64,000 bases of DNA from an uncultured Lachnospiraceae bacterium (lineage in GTDB: Bacteria; Bacillota; Clostridia; Lachnospirales; Lachnospiraceae), in contig CAJTOL010000001.1 in the NCBI GenBank assembly GCA_910577645.1, positions 62,001 through 126,000 on the forward strand. Direction: 5' to 3'. The notes under the pieces are model-generated. The model searched no databases. It saw only the letters and a program-made list of their open reading frames with translations, and was not told the DNA's origin. The position numbers and the translations under genes are program-made. Shown here in pieces: positions 53,976 to 62,321 of the stretch (positions are counted from its first letter, which is position 1; every line of letters starts with the position of its first letter).

Positions 53976-55643
53976 GTGCCAGAAAAGACTCAGAGAAATC
54001 CTATTGTCATTGGTCATAAAAACCCGGATACCGACTCGATTTGTTCTGCTATCTGCTATGCCAATTTGAAGACCAAATCTACAGGAAGGTACCACGAGCC
54101 GGCCAGAGCCGGAAAGATTAATGGGGAGACCCAATATGTCCTGGATTATTTTGGAGTAGAAGCGCCTAAATTGGTGGAAGATGTAAGGACCCAGGTAATG
54201 GATATTGAGATCCGTCTGATGGAAGGGGTAAATAGAAACATTTCTCTGAAAAAAGCCTGGAATATGATGCAGGCCAATAATGCCGTAACCCTCCCGGTTG
54301 TAACGGATAAAGGAGCAATAGAAGGACTGATCACAGTAGGGGACATTACCAAGTCCTATATGAATATTTATGACAGCAGCATTTTATCTAAAGCAAATAC
54401 CCAATATTCGAATATTCTGGAGACCCTGGAAGGCGATCTGGTAGTGGGAAACGCGGACGCTTATTTTAATCAGGGAAAGGTACTGGTAGCTGCTGCCAAC
54501 CCGGATTTGATGGAATTTTATATCGAACCTCATGATCTGGTTATTCTGGGAAACCGCTATGAATCTCAGCTCTGCGCCATTGAGATGGAGGCAGACTGTA
54601 TTATTGTCTGTGAAGGGGCAGGGGCGTCCATGACTATCCGTAAGCTGGCGGAACAGCATGGGTGTACAGTGATTGCTACTGCTTATGATACATATACAAC
54701 TGCCCGCCTCATCAACCAAAGCATGCCGGTAAGCTATTTCATGACCACTGACAAGCTGATTGCCTTTGAAGAGGAGGATTACATTGACGAGATCCGGGAG
54801 GTAATGGCCAGCAAACGGCACCGGGATTTTCCGATTTTAGACAAAAACGGATTGTATAAGGGCATGATTTCCCGGCGAAACCTGTTGGGAGCCACCGGAA
54901 AGCAGGTGATTCTGGTAGATCATAACGAGAGAAACCAAGCGGTGGACGGGGTCGCTGCAGCAGATATCCGGGAGATCATCGATCATCACCGGCTGGGCAC
55001 GGTGGAGACCATTTCCCCGGTATTTTTCCGCAACCAGCCATTGGGCTGTACGGCTACCATTGTGTATCAAATGTATCAGGAGGCAGGGATAGAGATCGAG
55101 AAACAGATAGCAGGGCTTCTCTGCAGCGCTATCATTTCGGATACCCTGCTGTTCCGCTCTCCCACATGCACTGCAGTGGATCGGGCGGCTGCTATGAAGC
55201 TGGCTGATATAGCCGGAGTGGAGATCGAAAAGTATGCCGGCAATATGTTTGCTGCCGGAAGCAATTTAAAAGGCAAAAATGATTCCGAGATTTTCTATCA
55301 GGATTTTAAAACCTTTACTGCCGGAAAAACTATTTTGGGAGTGGCCCAGGTCAGCTCCTTAAACGAGGAAGAACTGGCTGACCTGCGGGAGCGTATGGGA
55401 GTATTTATCAAGCAGGCCAAGGCAGACCGCAATATGGATATGATGTTCTTTATGCTGACTAATATTGTCACCGAATCAACGGATCTTATTTATGAAGGGC
55501 AAGGAGCAGAGCAATTGGTTATCAAAGCCTTTCATCTGGAGAATGATGGGGCATCGGAGGAGCAAAACTGGATAACCCTGCCCGGCGTGGTTTCCCGTAA
55601 AAAGCAGCTTGTACCTGCGCTGGTGCTGGCGGAACAGGAATAA
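53976..55643 (+). CDS. ppaC: Family II inorganic pyrophosphatase with CBS and DRTGG domains
   Basis: The 555-residue protein has a family II (DHH-type) catalytic core interrupted by a regulatory insert. The first core part holds IGHKNPDTDS. CBS repeats (about 70-125 and 250-300) surround a DRTGG-like domain. The core then resumes with VDHNERNQ, IIDHHRLGTVE, SDTLLFRSPTC and the C-terminal DHHA2 domain with SRKKQLVP. It hydrolyses pyrophosphate with Mn2+ or Co2+. The CBS part is known to sense adenine nucleotides. The start is GTG 53976, preceded by AAGGAGGACG. Confidence 0.92.
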   Translation: MPEKTQRNPIVIGHKNPDTDSICSAICYANLKTKSTGRYHEPARAGKINGETQYVLDYFGVEAPKLVEDVRTQVMDIEIRLMEGVNRNISLKKAWNMMQANNAVTLPVVTDKGAIEGLITVGDITKSYMNIYDSSILSKANTQYSNILETLEGDLVVGNADAYFNQGKVLVAAANPDLMEFYIEPHDLVILGNRYESQLCAIEMEADCIIVCEGAGASMTIRKLAEQHGCTVIATAYDTYTTARLINQSMPVSYFMTTDKLIAFEEEDYIDEIREVMASKRHRDFPILDKNGLYKGMISRRNLLGATGKQVILVDHNERNQAVDGVAAADIREIIDHHRLGTVETISPVFFRNQPLGCTATIVYQMYQEAGIEIEKQIAGLLCSAIISDTLLFRSPTCTAVDRAAAMKLADIAGVEIEKYAGNMFAAGSNLKGKNDSEIFYQDFKTFTAGKTILGVAQVSSLNEEELADLRERMGVFIKQAKADRNMDMMFFMLTNIVTESTDLIYEGQGAEQLVIKAFHLENDGASEEQNWITLPGVVSRKKQLVPALVLAEQE

Positions 55644-55723
55644 CACAGTACCATTGATGGAGCCAAAGCAGAGGAAACAGTAAATACCCAAATAAAGTAA
55701 ACTCTGCATTAAGAGGAGGAAAA

Positions 55724-56338
55724 ATGGCAAAACAGACCTGGAAACCCGGCAATATGGTTTACCCTGCCCCGGCAGTTATGGTCAGCGTGGCGGATAAGGC
55801 AGGAAATACAGACATTATCACAGCGGCCTGGACCGGAAATATTTGCTCTGACCCGGCTATGACTTATGTTTCCGTGCGGCCAGAGCGGTTTTCTTATCAT
55901 ATGATAGAAGAAACCCAATGCTTTGTAATTAACCTGACTACCAAGGGACTGGCCAAAGCCACAGATTATTGCGGGGTTCGCTCCGGCCGGAACGTAAATA
56001 AGTGGAAGGAAACCGGTTTGACTCCTGAAAAGGCAGATCATATACCAGCTCCCCTCATTGGAGAAAGCCCGGTAAATATTGAATGTCAGGTGGTAAATCA
56101 CTTAGACCTTGGCAGCCATACCATGTTTATCGCCAAGGTTCTGGCAGTCCATGTAGAGGAAGCTTATATGGACGAAAAAGGCAAATTTGATTTAACCGCT
56201 GCAGGCCTTATGGCCTATGCCCATGGCGAGTATCTGGAATTGGGCAAAAAGATCGGCGCCTTTGGATTTTCCGTAAAAAAGAAACCTGCCGCCAGAAAAA
56301 AGATAAAATCACCGACCCGGAGAGGACAGAAGAAATGA
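55724..56338 (+). CDS. Flavin reductase family (FMN-binding) protein
   Basis: The 204-residue protein begins MAKQTWKPGNMVYPAPAVMV and has the split-barrel FMN-binding pattern of flavin reductase-like proteins, with SDPAMTYVSVRPERFSYHMI and FVINLTTKGLAKATDYCGV. It probably reduces flavin or a flavin-bound substrate using NAD(P)H. The C-terminus is very basic (KKKPAARKKIKSPTRRGQKK), which is unusual and could be a nucleic-acid or membrane contact. Its stop overlaps the start of the kinase gene that follows. Confidence 0.85.
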   Translation: MAKQTWKPGNMVYPAPAVMVSVADKAGNTDIITAAWTGNICSDPAMTYVSVRPERFSYHMIEETQCFVINLTTKGLAKATDYCGVRSGRNVNKWKETGLTPEKADHIPAPLIGESPVNIECQVVNHLDLGSHTMFIAKVLAVHVEEAYMDEKGKFDLTAAGLMAYAHGEYLELGKKIGAFGFSVKKKPAARKKIKSPTRRGQKK

Positions 56339-56859
56339 ATCAGCATAAGAAAACCAACATCACACTAATCGGCATGCCATCATCAGGCAAAAGCACGGTG
56401 GGCGTGCTTCTCGCCAAGCGTCTGGCCTATTCCTTTGTGGACGTAGATATTGTGATCCAGGAAAAAGAAGGACGTCTGCTAAAGGATATTATTGCAGAGC
56501 AAGGAATGGACGGCTTTATGGAGGTGGAAAACCGGATCAATGCAGAGCTGGATGTGAGGCGCTCTGTCATTGCGCCCGGAGGCAGTGTGATTTTTGGCAA
56601 AGAGGCCATGGAGCATTACAAGGAAATCAGCCAAATTGTTTATTTGAAATTGGGTTACAGAGAAGTAGAGCGGCGGATCGGCAATGTAGTAGATCGGGGG
56701 GTGGTATTGAAAGAAGGCCAAACTCTCCGGGATTTGTATAATGAAAGAGTGCCCTACTATGAAAAATACGCTGACATCACTGTCGACGAAACCGGGAAAA
56801 CTCTGGGTAAAGTCGTGGACGAGCTTCGAAAAATCATAGAAGGGCAGAATGAATATTAG
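56335..56859 (+). CDS. Shikimate kinase-like protein with altered substrate site
   Basis: The 174-residue P-loop kinase has a good Walker A (GMPSSGKST), the DVD motif (SFVDVDIVI) and the late NERVPYYEKYAD with the Arg expected in shikimate kinases. However, the F-R-x-x-E motif, whose Arg binds shikimate, reads FMEVEN; the G-G-G motif reads PGGS; and the lid R-P-L-L is replaced by DRGVVL. These changes make shikimate itself a doubtful substrate. It may be a paralogous small-molecule kinase. It overlaps the flavin reductase gene by four bases, and no other aromatic-pathway gene is near. Confidence 0.7.
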   Translation: MNQHKKTNITLIGMPSSGKSTVGVLLAKRLAYSFVDVDIVIQEKEGRLLKDIIAEQGMDGFMEVENRINAELDVRRSVIAPGGSVIFGKEAMEHYKEISQIVYLKLGYREVERRIGNVVDRGVVLKEGQTLRDLYNERVPYYEKYADITVDETGKTLGKVVDELRKIIEGQNEY

Positions 56860-56894
56860 CTGGAAAAAGGTGGGAAGCGGGTGCCAGCCGGAGG

Positions 56895-57374
56895 TTACTC
56901 CGGATAATACATCCGCTCTGCGCCGATTTTCTCCAGGACTTCCTCTAAAAATCTCTTTCCCCAATAATTTGCCATGGGAAGGTTCATATCCAGATAGTTA
57001 CCGCAATCTCTGGCGGCAGCGCCAGGCACATCTCCGGTGAAATCCCTAATAAAGGCAAACATTTCTTTCAGCAAGCTGATAATATCTTCAGATTTTAATT
57101 CTCCGGCCAGCAAAAGATAAAAACCGGTACGGCAGCCCATGGGGCCAAAATAGAGAACCCGATCTTTATAATCCGGGTGATTTCTCAAAAAAGTTGCCCC
57201 CAGATGCTCAATGGTATGCACCTCAGCCGTATTCATCACCGGCTCAAAATTAGGCCGGGTCATACGGAGATCAAAGGTGGTGATAACCTGATCTCCTACC
57301 GTGTCTCTGCGGGAAACGTACACTCCGGGCAGGAGATTTAAATGATCAACGGTAAAGCTTGTAATTTTTTCCAT
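56895..57374 (-). CDS. luxS: S-ribosylhomocysteine lyase (autoinducer-2 production)
   Basis: The 159-residue protein has the LuxS metal site HTIEH (about 53-57) and the Cys region MGCRTGFYL, with D-R-R-like opening FTVDHLNLLPGVYVSRRDTV. It cleaves S-ribosylhomocysteine to homocysteine and DPD, the precursor of AI-2, recycling the methyl cycle. It converges on the kinase gene. Its leader carries the hairpin element at 57406-57471. Confidence 0.95.
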   Translation of the reverse strand: MEKITSFTVDHLNLLPGVYVSRRDTVGDQVITTFDLRMTRPNFEPVMNTAEVHTIEHLGATFLRNHPDYKDRVLYFGPMGCRTGFYLLLAGELKSEDIISLLKEMFAFIRDFTGDVPGAAARDCGNYLDMNLPMANYWGKRFLEEVLEKIGAERMYYPE

Positions 57375-57405
57375 AAAAACGACTCTCCTTCTTAATCCAT
57401 ATTAT

Positions 57406-57489
57406 GGGATGCCGCAAAATAAAGAGGCTTTCTATTAGCAGATGCCCGCCGGCTTCATTTTGCGGTATCCCCCAAGTGTTCATATTATA
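57406..57489 (-). repeat. Hairpin element (family copy D) in the luxS leader, with -10 box
   Basis: GGGATGCCGCAAAAT (57406-57420) pairs with ATTTTGCGGTATCCC (57457-57471) with one G-T pair. Between them lies GGCTTTCTATTAGCAGATG, which also occurs in the element at 11465-11631. On the minus strand a TATAAT (57484-57489) lies just outside, so a luxS transcript starting there would begin at the edge of the hairpin and carry it in its leader. The element is not between convergent genes, so a simple terminator role is unlikely. Confidence 0.7.
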
Positions 57490-57599
57490 GCATAAAGCTA
57501 CCTTGATTCCCATACATTTTTACATATAAAAGTTGGCTGCCAACAGGCGGCATGAATTCAGAAAGGCTTATTGGGTATAGGAAAGAAAGGAGCGGGCAA

Positions 57600-60500
57600 A
57601 TGCAGGATTGGTATCAGCTTCCGGAAGACGAAACGCTGGCCCGGTTAAAGACGTGCAGCCTGGGACTGGAAGAGAAGGAAGTAAAAAAGAGGCTTGGGGA
57701 GTACGGAAAGAATGTCTTAAGGGAGACCGGAAAAAAAGCCTGGTGGCAGATCTTTTTTGCCCAATTCCAGGATCTGCTGGTTCAGATTTTAATTGGCGCG
57801 GCTATCATTTCTATGGTGTCGGGAAACGGGGAAAGTACGATTGTAATCTTTGCGGTGCTTTTGCTCAATGCGGTTTTAGGTACAATCCAGCACGAAAAGG
57901 CTCAAAAATCTTTAGAAAGCCTTAAAGCGCTTTCTGCTCCCGCCGCCCAGGTGATGCGGGGCGGTATCCGGCAAAAAACAGCAGCATGGGAAATCGTGCC
58001 GGGAGATATCCTGGTATTGGAGGCCGGCGATCTGGTGGCGGCTGACGGTCGGATTTTAGAGTCTGCCGGGCTCCAGATCAACGAGAGTTCCCTGACAGGA
58101 GAATCGGAGAGCGTGGAAAAAGAGAGGGCGGTTATGAATCGGGAACTGCCTTTGGCAGAGCGAACCAACATGGTATTTTCCGGAGGGCTGGTAACCGGTG
58201 GCAGAGGGGTTGTTGCGGTAACCGCTACCGGAATGGACACGGAAATCGGCCGGATTGCCCAGCTAATGAACGAAACCGAGGAAAAGAAAACTCCCCTGCA
58301 GATCAGCCTGGATCAGTTCAGCAGCCGTCTGGCTATAGGGATTCTGGGAATTTCAGTGGTAGTATTTCTCCTGGGCCTATATCGGGGCAGCCGGATTCTG
58401 GATTCTATGATGTTTGCCGTGGCCCTGGCAGTGGCTGCCATTCCCGAGGCGCTGGGAACTATTGTTACCATTGTTCAGGCCATGGGAACCCAGAGGATGG
58501 CAAAACAGAATGCTATCATTAAAGATTTAAAGGCAGTAGAAAGTCTGGGCTGCGTCTCAGTAATCTGCAGCGATAAGACAGGAACCCTGACTCAGAACAA
58601 GATGAGCGCCCAGGCGATTTACGAAAACGGAGTGGTGAGGAAATTAAACCCCGCCGCCTCCATAGGAGGTAGAGAGGATTCTTCCGGACTGCATACAGAG
58701 GGACAGGGAGCCAGAGCCATCAGCGCCCGAATGGCAGAGAATATAAAAAAGAAAAGCCCTGTTTCTCTGATGACGGCAGCCGTTCTGGCAAATAATGCAG
58801 AGCTTACCCAGCCTGGCAGCACTGGAAAGCCGTCAGAGTTTATAGGAGATCCGACAGAGACGGCCCTTCTTTCCATGGCTACGGAAGAGGGGATGGATGT
58901 TATCAAAATTCGGGGCCTTTGGGCCCGGCTGGGAGAAGTCCCTTTTGATTCTGACCGAAAACGGATGAGCGTGGTGTGCAGGAAAAAGGGGGGAGAAGTT
59001 TTTCGGATTGTGAAGGGGGCCGCCGACGTTTTGCTGCCTCGCTGTACCTGCATGGAAAAAAGTGATGGGGCCGGGCCTATGACCGGGGTAGATCGCAGCC
59101 GGATACGCGCGCAAAATGAAACCTGGGGAAAAGAAGGCCTGCGGGTTCTGGCCTTTGCTTATCGCAGAGAAAAGGGAAGCGATGCACAAGACATCCGGGC
59201 CGCCTTAGGCGGAAAAGATATGGAAACCAATCTCACCTTTATCGGCCTGGCCGCCCTTATGGATCCCCCTCGCCCTGAATCCCGCCCGGCAGTGGAAAAG
59301 GCCAGAGAAGCCGGGATGAAACCGGTAATGATCACCGGGGATCATCCTGTAACGGCCCGGGCTATTGCGGAAAAAACAAAAATTCTTCTTCCGGGAGAAT
59401 CCGTGATTACCGGTTCGGAGCTGGATCGCCTTTCGGATCCGGAGCTGGATGCAAAACTTCCGGATATCTCTGTCTGTGCCCGGGTATCGCCAGAGCATAA
59501 GATCCGTATTGTGGAAGCCTGGCAGCGGAAAGGTAAAATTGTAGCCATGACCGGCGACGGAGTCAATGACGCCCCGGCATTAAAAAAGGCGGACATCGGG
59601 GTGGCTATGGGGCTGGGAGGAACTGAGGTTTCCAGGGATGCGGCATCTATGATCCTGGCGGACGACAATTTTGCCACTATTATTTCTGCGGTGGAAAACG
59701 GAAGGAACGTGTACCGGAATATCCAGAACGCTATTGATTTCCTGCTGTCCGGAAATATGGCCGGGATTTTCTGCGTATTGTATACCTCCCTGTTAGCCCT
59801 GCCTTTGCCGTTTGCCCCGGTACACCTGCTTTTTATTAATCTGGTTACCGATTCTCTGCCTGCCCTGGCTATCGGTATGGAACCGGCAGAAAAAGGGCTT
59901 TTAAAACAAAAACCCAGAGATCCGTCGAAAGGGATTTTAACGAAATCCTTTTTAAAAGATATTTTTGTGCAGGGAGGATTAATTGCCCTGGCCACTATGG
60001 CTGCATATTATGTGGGGTTGACAGGAAGCCTGGCAGACAGTTTGGCAGAATTTGGGGATGCGGCAGGGTATGGGCTTCGTACTCTCAGCCAGATACCGGA
60101 TGCATTGACCGGTGGGCTGAGAATCCTGGGAAGGGATGGAGCGGAGGCTATTTCTGCCCTGGCAGACGGAAATATAGGGAGAGCAGTAAACGTGCTGGCC
60201 TATGGGGGGCAGAGAGGGATGACAGCAGGAATTTCCCTGGGAGAATTTTCAGCGGCTCATATGCCGGCATCGGCTGTAGCAGCTCCTCCGTCAGGCAATT
60301 CTGCTACAGCCGCCACAATGGCCTTTACTACTCTTACCCTGGCCCGGCTGTTCCATGGTTTTAATTGCCGGAGCCACCATTCGATTTTTCATTTGGGATT
60401 GTTCAGCAACCTGTACAGCATCATGGCCTTTGAAGCCGGAGCGGTTTTGCTGGCTGCCGTTTTGTTTGTACCGATGCTGCAGCACTTATTTGCAGCATCA

Positions 60501-60602
60501 GATTTAAGCTTGGGACAGTTAGAGGCAGTGGTCATATTTGCCCTGATTCCTACTATTTTTATCCAGGCATGGAAGCTTGCCAGAGAATGGCTGCACAGAT
60601 AG
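57600..60602 (+). CDS. Cation-translocating P-type ATPase (Ca2+-type) with extra luminal insert
   Basis: AAAGGAGCGGG points to ATG 57600 as start (1000 residues). The domains are in the usual order: N-terminal cation ATPase domain (LPEDETLARL), actuator with LTGESESVEK, the helix with AAIPEALGTIVTIVQA (ion site), phosphorylation site SDKTGTLTQ (about residue 324), nucleotide domain, GDGVNDAPALK (about 655), and C-terminal helices with LLFINLVTDSLPALA and TLARLFHGFNCRS. This is the PMCA/SERCA-like type, exporting Ca2+ or a similar ion. Between two C-terminal helices (about residues 806-900) there is an extra segment of about 90 residues, Gly/Ala-rich with several short helices, where relatives have a short loop. 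Confidence 0.88.
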   Translation: MQDWYQLPEDETLARLKTCSLGLEEKEVKKRLGEYGKNVLRETGKKAWWQIFFAQFQDLLVQILIGAAIISMVSGNGESTIVIFAVLLLNAVLGTIQHEKAQKSLESLKALSAPAAQVMRGGIRQKTAAWEIVPGDILVLEAGDLVAADGRILESAGLQINESSLTGESESVEKERAVMNRELPLAERTNMVFSGGLVTGGRGVVAVTATGMDTEIGRIAQLMNETEEKKTPLQISLDQFSSRLAIGILGISVVVFLLGLYRGSRILDSMMFAVALAVAAIPEALGTIVTIVQAMGTQRMAKQNAIIKDLKAVESLGCVSVICSDKTGTLTQNKMSAQAIYENGVVRKLNPAASIGGREDSSGLHTEGQGARAISARMAENIKKKSPVSLMTAAVLANNAELTQPGSTGKPSEFIGDPTETALLSMATEEGMDVIKIRGLWARLGEVPFDSDRKRMSVVCRKKGGEVFRIVKGAADVLLPRCTCMEKSDGAGPMTGVDRSRIRAQNETWGKEGLRVLAFAYRREKGSDAQDIRAALGGKDMETNLTFIGLAALMDPPRPESRPAVEKAREAGMKPVMITGDHPVTARAIAEKTKILLPGESVITGSELDRLSDPELDAKLPDISVCARVSPEHKIRIVEAWQRKGKIVAMTGDGVNDAPALKKADIGVAMGLGGTEVSRDAASMILADDNFATIISAVENGRNVYRNIQNAIDFLLSGNMAGIFCVLYTSLLALPLPFAPVHLLFINLVTDSLPALAIGMEPAEKGLLKQKPRDPSKGILTKSFLKDIFVQGGLIALATMAAYYVGLTGSLADSLAEFGDAAGYGLRTLSQIPDALTGGLRILGRDGAEAISALADGNIGRAVNVLAYGGQRGMTAGISLGEFSAAHMPASAVAAPPSGNSATAATMAFTTLTLARLFHGFNCRSHHSIFHLGLFSNLYSIMAFEAGAVLLAAVLFVPMLQHLFAASDLSLGQLEAVVIFALIPTIFIQAWKLAREWLHR

Positions 60603-60662
60603 GGATTTTTAACAGGGGAAATACTTGTATTATCAACAGGGAAGTGCTATATTGAAAATATG

Positions 60663-60745
60663 GCCAAATCTGCCTGGATGGCGGGGCAAGTACATCAAGA
60701 GAAAGGAAAGTTTGGAAGTAAACTTCCAAATCTACCTGGATGACG
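60663..60745 (+). repeat. Imperfect direct repeat with internal palindrome upstream of the FAH gene
   Basis: CCAAATCTGCCTGGATGGCG (60664-60683) recurs as CCAAATCTACCTGGATGACG (60726-60745), 62 bases later. Between them TTTGGAAGTAAACTTCCAAA is a 20-base palindrome ending in the second copy. The block lies in the 208-base gap ahead of the FAH gene. It may be a regulator site or a small duplication. Confidence 0.6.
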
Positions 60746-60810
60746 CAGTAAATACCTAACAGGACAGAACTTGCTTAATGGGGCAGACCCTGCGTCAGGA
60801 GGAGGAAATT

Positions 60811-61710
60811 ATGAAGCTAGTAACCTATCAATTAGAGAGGGAACAGAAAACCAGGATCGGAGTTTTAAATCAGGATGAGACGTGGGTGTACCCGATTAAA
60901 AGCATTGGCGTAGACTACAGCAAGATGGAGACATTGATAGAGGAAATCGGCGAATCTGAGCTGCAGCTTTTAGAGTATACCAGTAAAAAAGAGCCTTATG
61001 GAATCCATGGGGCGGCGCCTGTGGGTGAGGTGCGTCTGCTGGCCCCGATTCAATATCCTAAACAGGACGTTATCTGCCTGGGTTCCAACTATATGGCTCA
61101 TGCTGAAGAATCTGCCCGTTTTAAACAGGAGCAGTTTGACGGAAAGAGGGAACATGCGGTATATTTTTCCAAGCGTGTGAATAAAGCCAGCGCAGACGGA
61201 GATCCGATCCCCGGCCATTTTGATATTGTAGAAAGTCTGGATTACGAGGCGGAGCTGGCCATCATTATCCGCAAAGAAGCCAAAAACGTTCCTCCGGAAA
61301 AGGTAAAGGAGTATTTGTTTGGCTATACCATTATTAATGATGTCAGCGCCCGCAATGTCCAGAGAACACACAAACAGTACTATTTTGGAAAGAGTCTGGA
61401 TGGATTCCTGCCCATGGGGCCGTGCATTACTACTATAGATACCATTCCCTATCCGCCAAAGCTCTCCATTCAGTCCAGGGTTAACGGGGAATTGCGGCAG
61501 GACAGCAATACCGGATTGATGATTTTTACTATAGATCATATTGTCAGTGAGCTTTCCCGGGGAATGACTCTTCAGGCGGGAACGATTATTTCCACAGGAA
61601 CGCCTGCGGGGGTGGGGATGGGCTTCGCTCCGCCCAGGTTTTTAAAGGCCGGAGATGTGGTAGAGTGCACTGTAGAGGGAATCGGTTCCATTAAGAACCG
61701 GGTCGAGTAA
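60811..61710 (+). CDS. Fumarylacetoacetate hydrolase family protein
   Basis: GAGGAGGAA before ATG 60811 sets the start (299 residues); the frame is open to 60778. It has the FAH fold with ICLGSNYMAHAEES, the metal-binding SLDYEAELAIII, GYTIINDVSARNVQ and KSLDGFLPMGPCI. These enzymes hydrolyse C-C bonds, decarboxylate or tautomerise oxo-acids such as acylpyruvates and hydroxy-dienedioates, using Mg2+. The exact substrate is unknown. It stands ahead of perR but has its own direction and spacing. Confidence 0.88.
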   Translation: MKLVTYQLEREQKTRIGVLNQDETWVYPIKSIGVDYSKMETLIEEIGESELQLLEYTSKKEPYGIHGAAPVGEVRLLAPIQYPKQDVICLGSNYMAHAEESARFKQEQFDGKREHAVYFSKRVNKASADGDPIPGHFDIVESLDYEAELAIIIRKEAKNVPPEKVKEYLFGYTIINDVSARNVQRTHKQYYFGKSLDGFLPMGPCITTIDTIPYPPKLSIQSRVNGELRQDSNTGLMIFTIDHIVSELSRGMTLQAGTIISTGTPAGVGMGFAPPRFLKAGDVVECTVEGIGSIKNRVE

Positions 61711-61727
61711 AAGGATATAATTGGGGA

Positions 61728-61774
61728 TTGACATCGGTGAAAAAACTCTTTATACTAAAACAGTAATAATTACT
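61728..61774 (+). promoter_or_regulatory. perR promoter with PerR-type box
   Basis: TTGACA (61728-61733) and TATACT (61751-61756) are 17 bases apart. Five bases after the -10 lies the 13-bp palindrome AGTAATAATTACT (61762-61774). The identical box with identical spacing occurs at 62245-62257. A PerR/Fur protein bound here would block the promoter, giving autoregulation. Confidence 0.75.
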
Positions 61775-61795
61775 AATATTAGAGGAGGTGACGCT

Positions 61796-62233
61796 ATGAA
61801 GGCAATAAAATACAGCCGGCAGAGAGAATCTGTTAAGGCCTGTCTTATGGCCCGTAAGGATCACCCTACGGCAGAGGTCATCTACGCGTCAATCCGGGAA
61901 CAATACCCCAATATTAGTCTGGGAACTGTGTACCGCAACCTGAATCTTCTGGAAGAACTGGGAGAGGTAAGAAAGCTCAGGTGTGGAAATGGGCCGGATC
62001 ATTTTGACGGAGACATGGCCCCCCATTACCACTTTCTTTGTAAAGAATGTGGACAAGTAGCGGATATGCCTATGAGCCATATGGAGGAAATTAACACGTT
62101 GGCCGGACGTTATTATCCCGGACGGATAGAGAACCATGAGACGGTGTTTTACGGAGTCTGCCCACAATGTCTGAAATTGGAAAATATGGAAAATATTTCT
62201 GGAAAACAGGTTGACAAAATTGGTCAGATATGA
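61796..62233 (+). CDS. perR: PerR-type peroxide-sensing Fur family repressor
   Basis: AGAGGAGGTG sets ATG 61796 (145 residues); the open frame upstream covers the promoter. It has a winged-helix DNA-binding domain (HPTAEVIYASIREQYPNISL then GTVYRNLNLLEELGEV), the His-rich metal site PDHFDGDMAPHYHFLC, and two C-x-x-C pairs (CKEC and CPQC) for structural zinc. The context, directly ahead of two rubrerythrins with a shared box, favours PerR over Fur or Zur. Confidence 0.88.
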   Translation: MKAIKYSRQRESVKACLMARKDHPTAEVIYASIREQYPNISLGTVYRNLNLLEELGEVRKLRCGNGPDHFDGDMAPHYHFLCKECGQVADMPMSHMEEINTLAGRYYPGRIENHETVFYGVCPQCLKLENMENISGKQVDKIGQI

Positions 62234-62257
62234 TAGTCTAAAACAGTAATAATTACT
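62211..62257 (+). promoter_or_regulatory. Reverse-rubrerythrin promoter with PerR-type box
   Basis: TTGACA (62211-62216), inside the end of perR, and TAGTCT (62234-62239) are 17 bases apart. The box AGTAATAATTACT (62245-62257) follows five bases later, exactly as at perR. Confidence 0.75.
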
Positions 62258-62321
62258 ATTTTAGAAATGAAGAGCACATGGAACTAATTAAAATGCATAT
62301 AAGAAAAGGAGAAAATCAACT

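Noticed and set aside
60663..60745. Possible CRISPR-like array
   Set aside because: There are only two unequal copies with one spacer and no cas genes.
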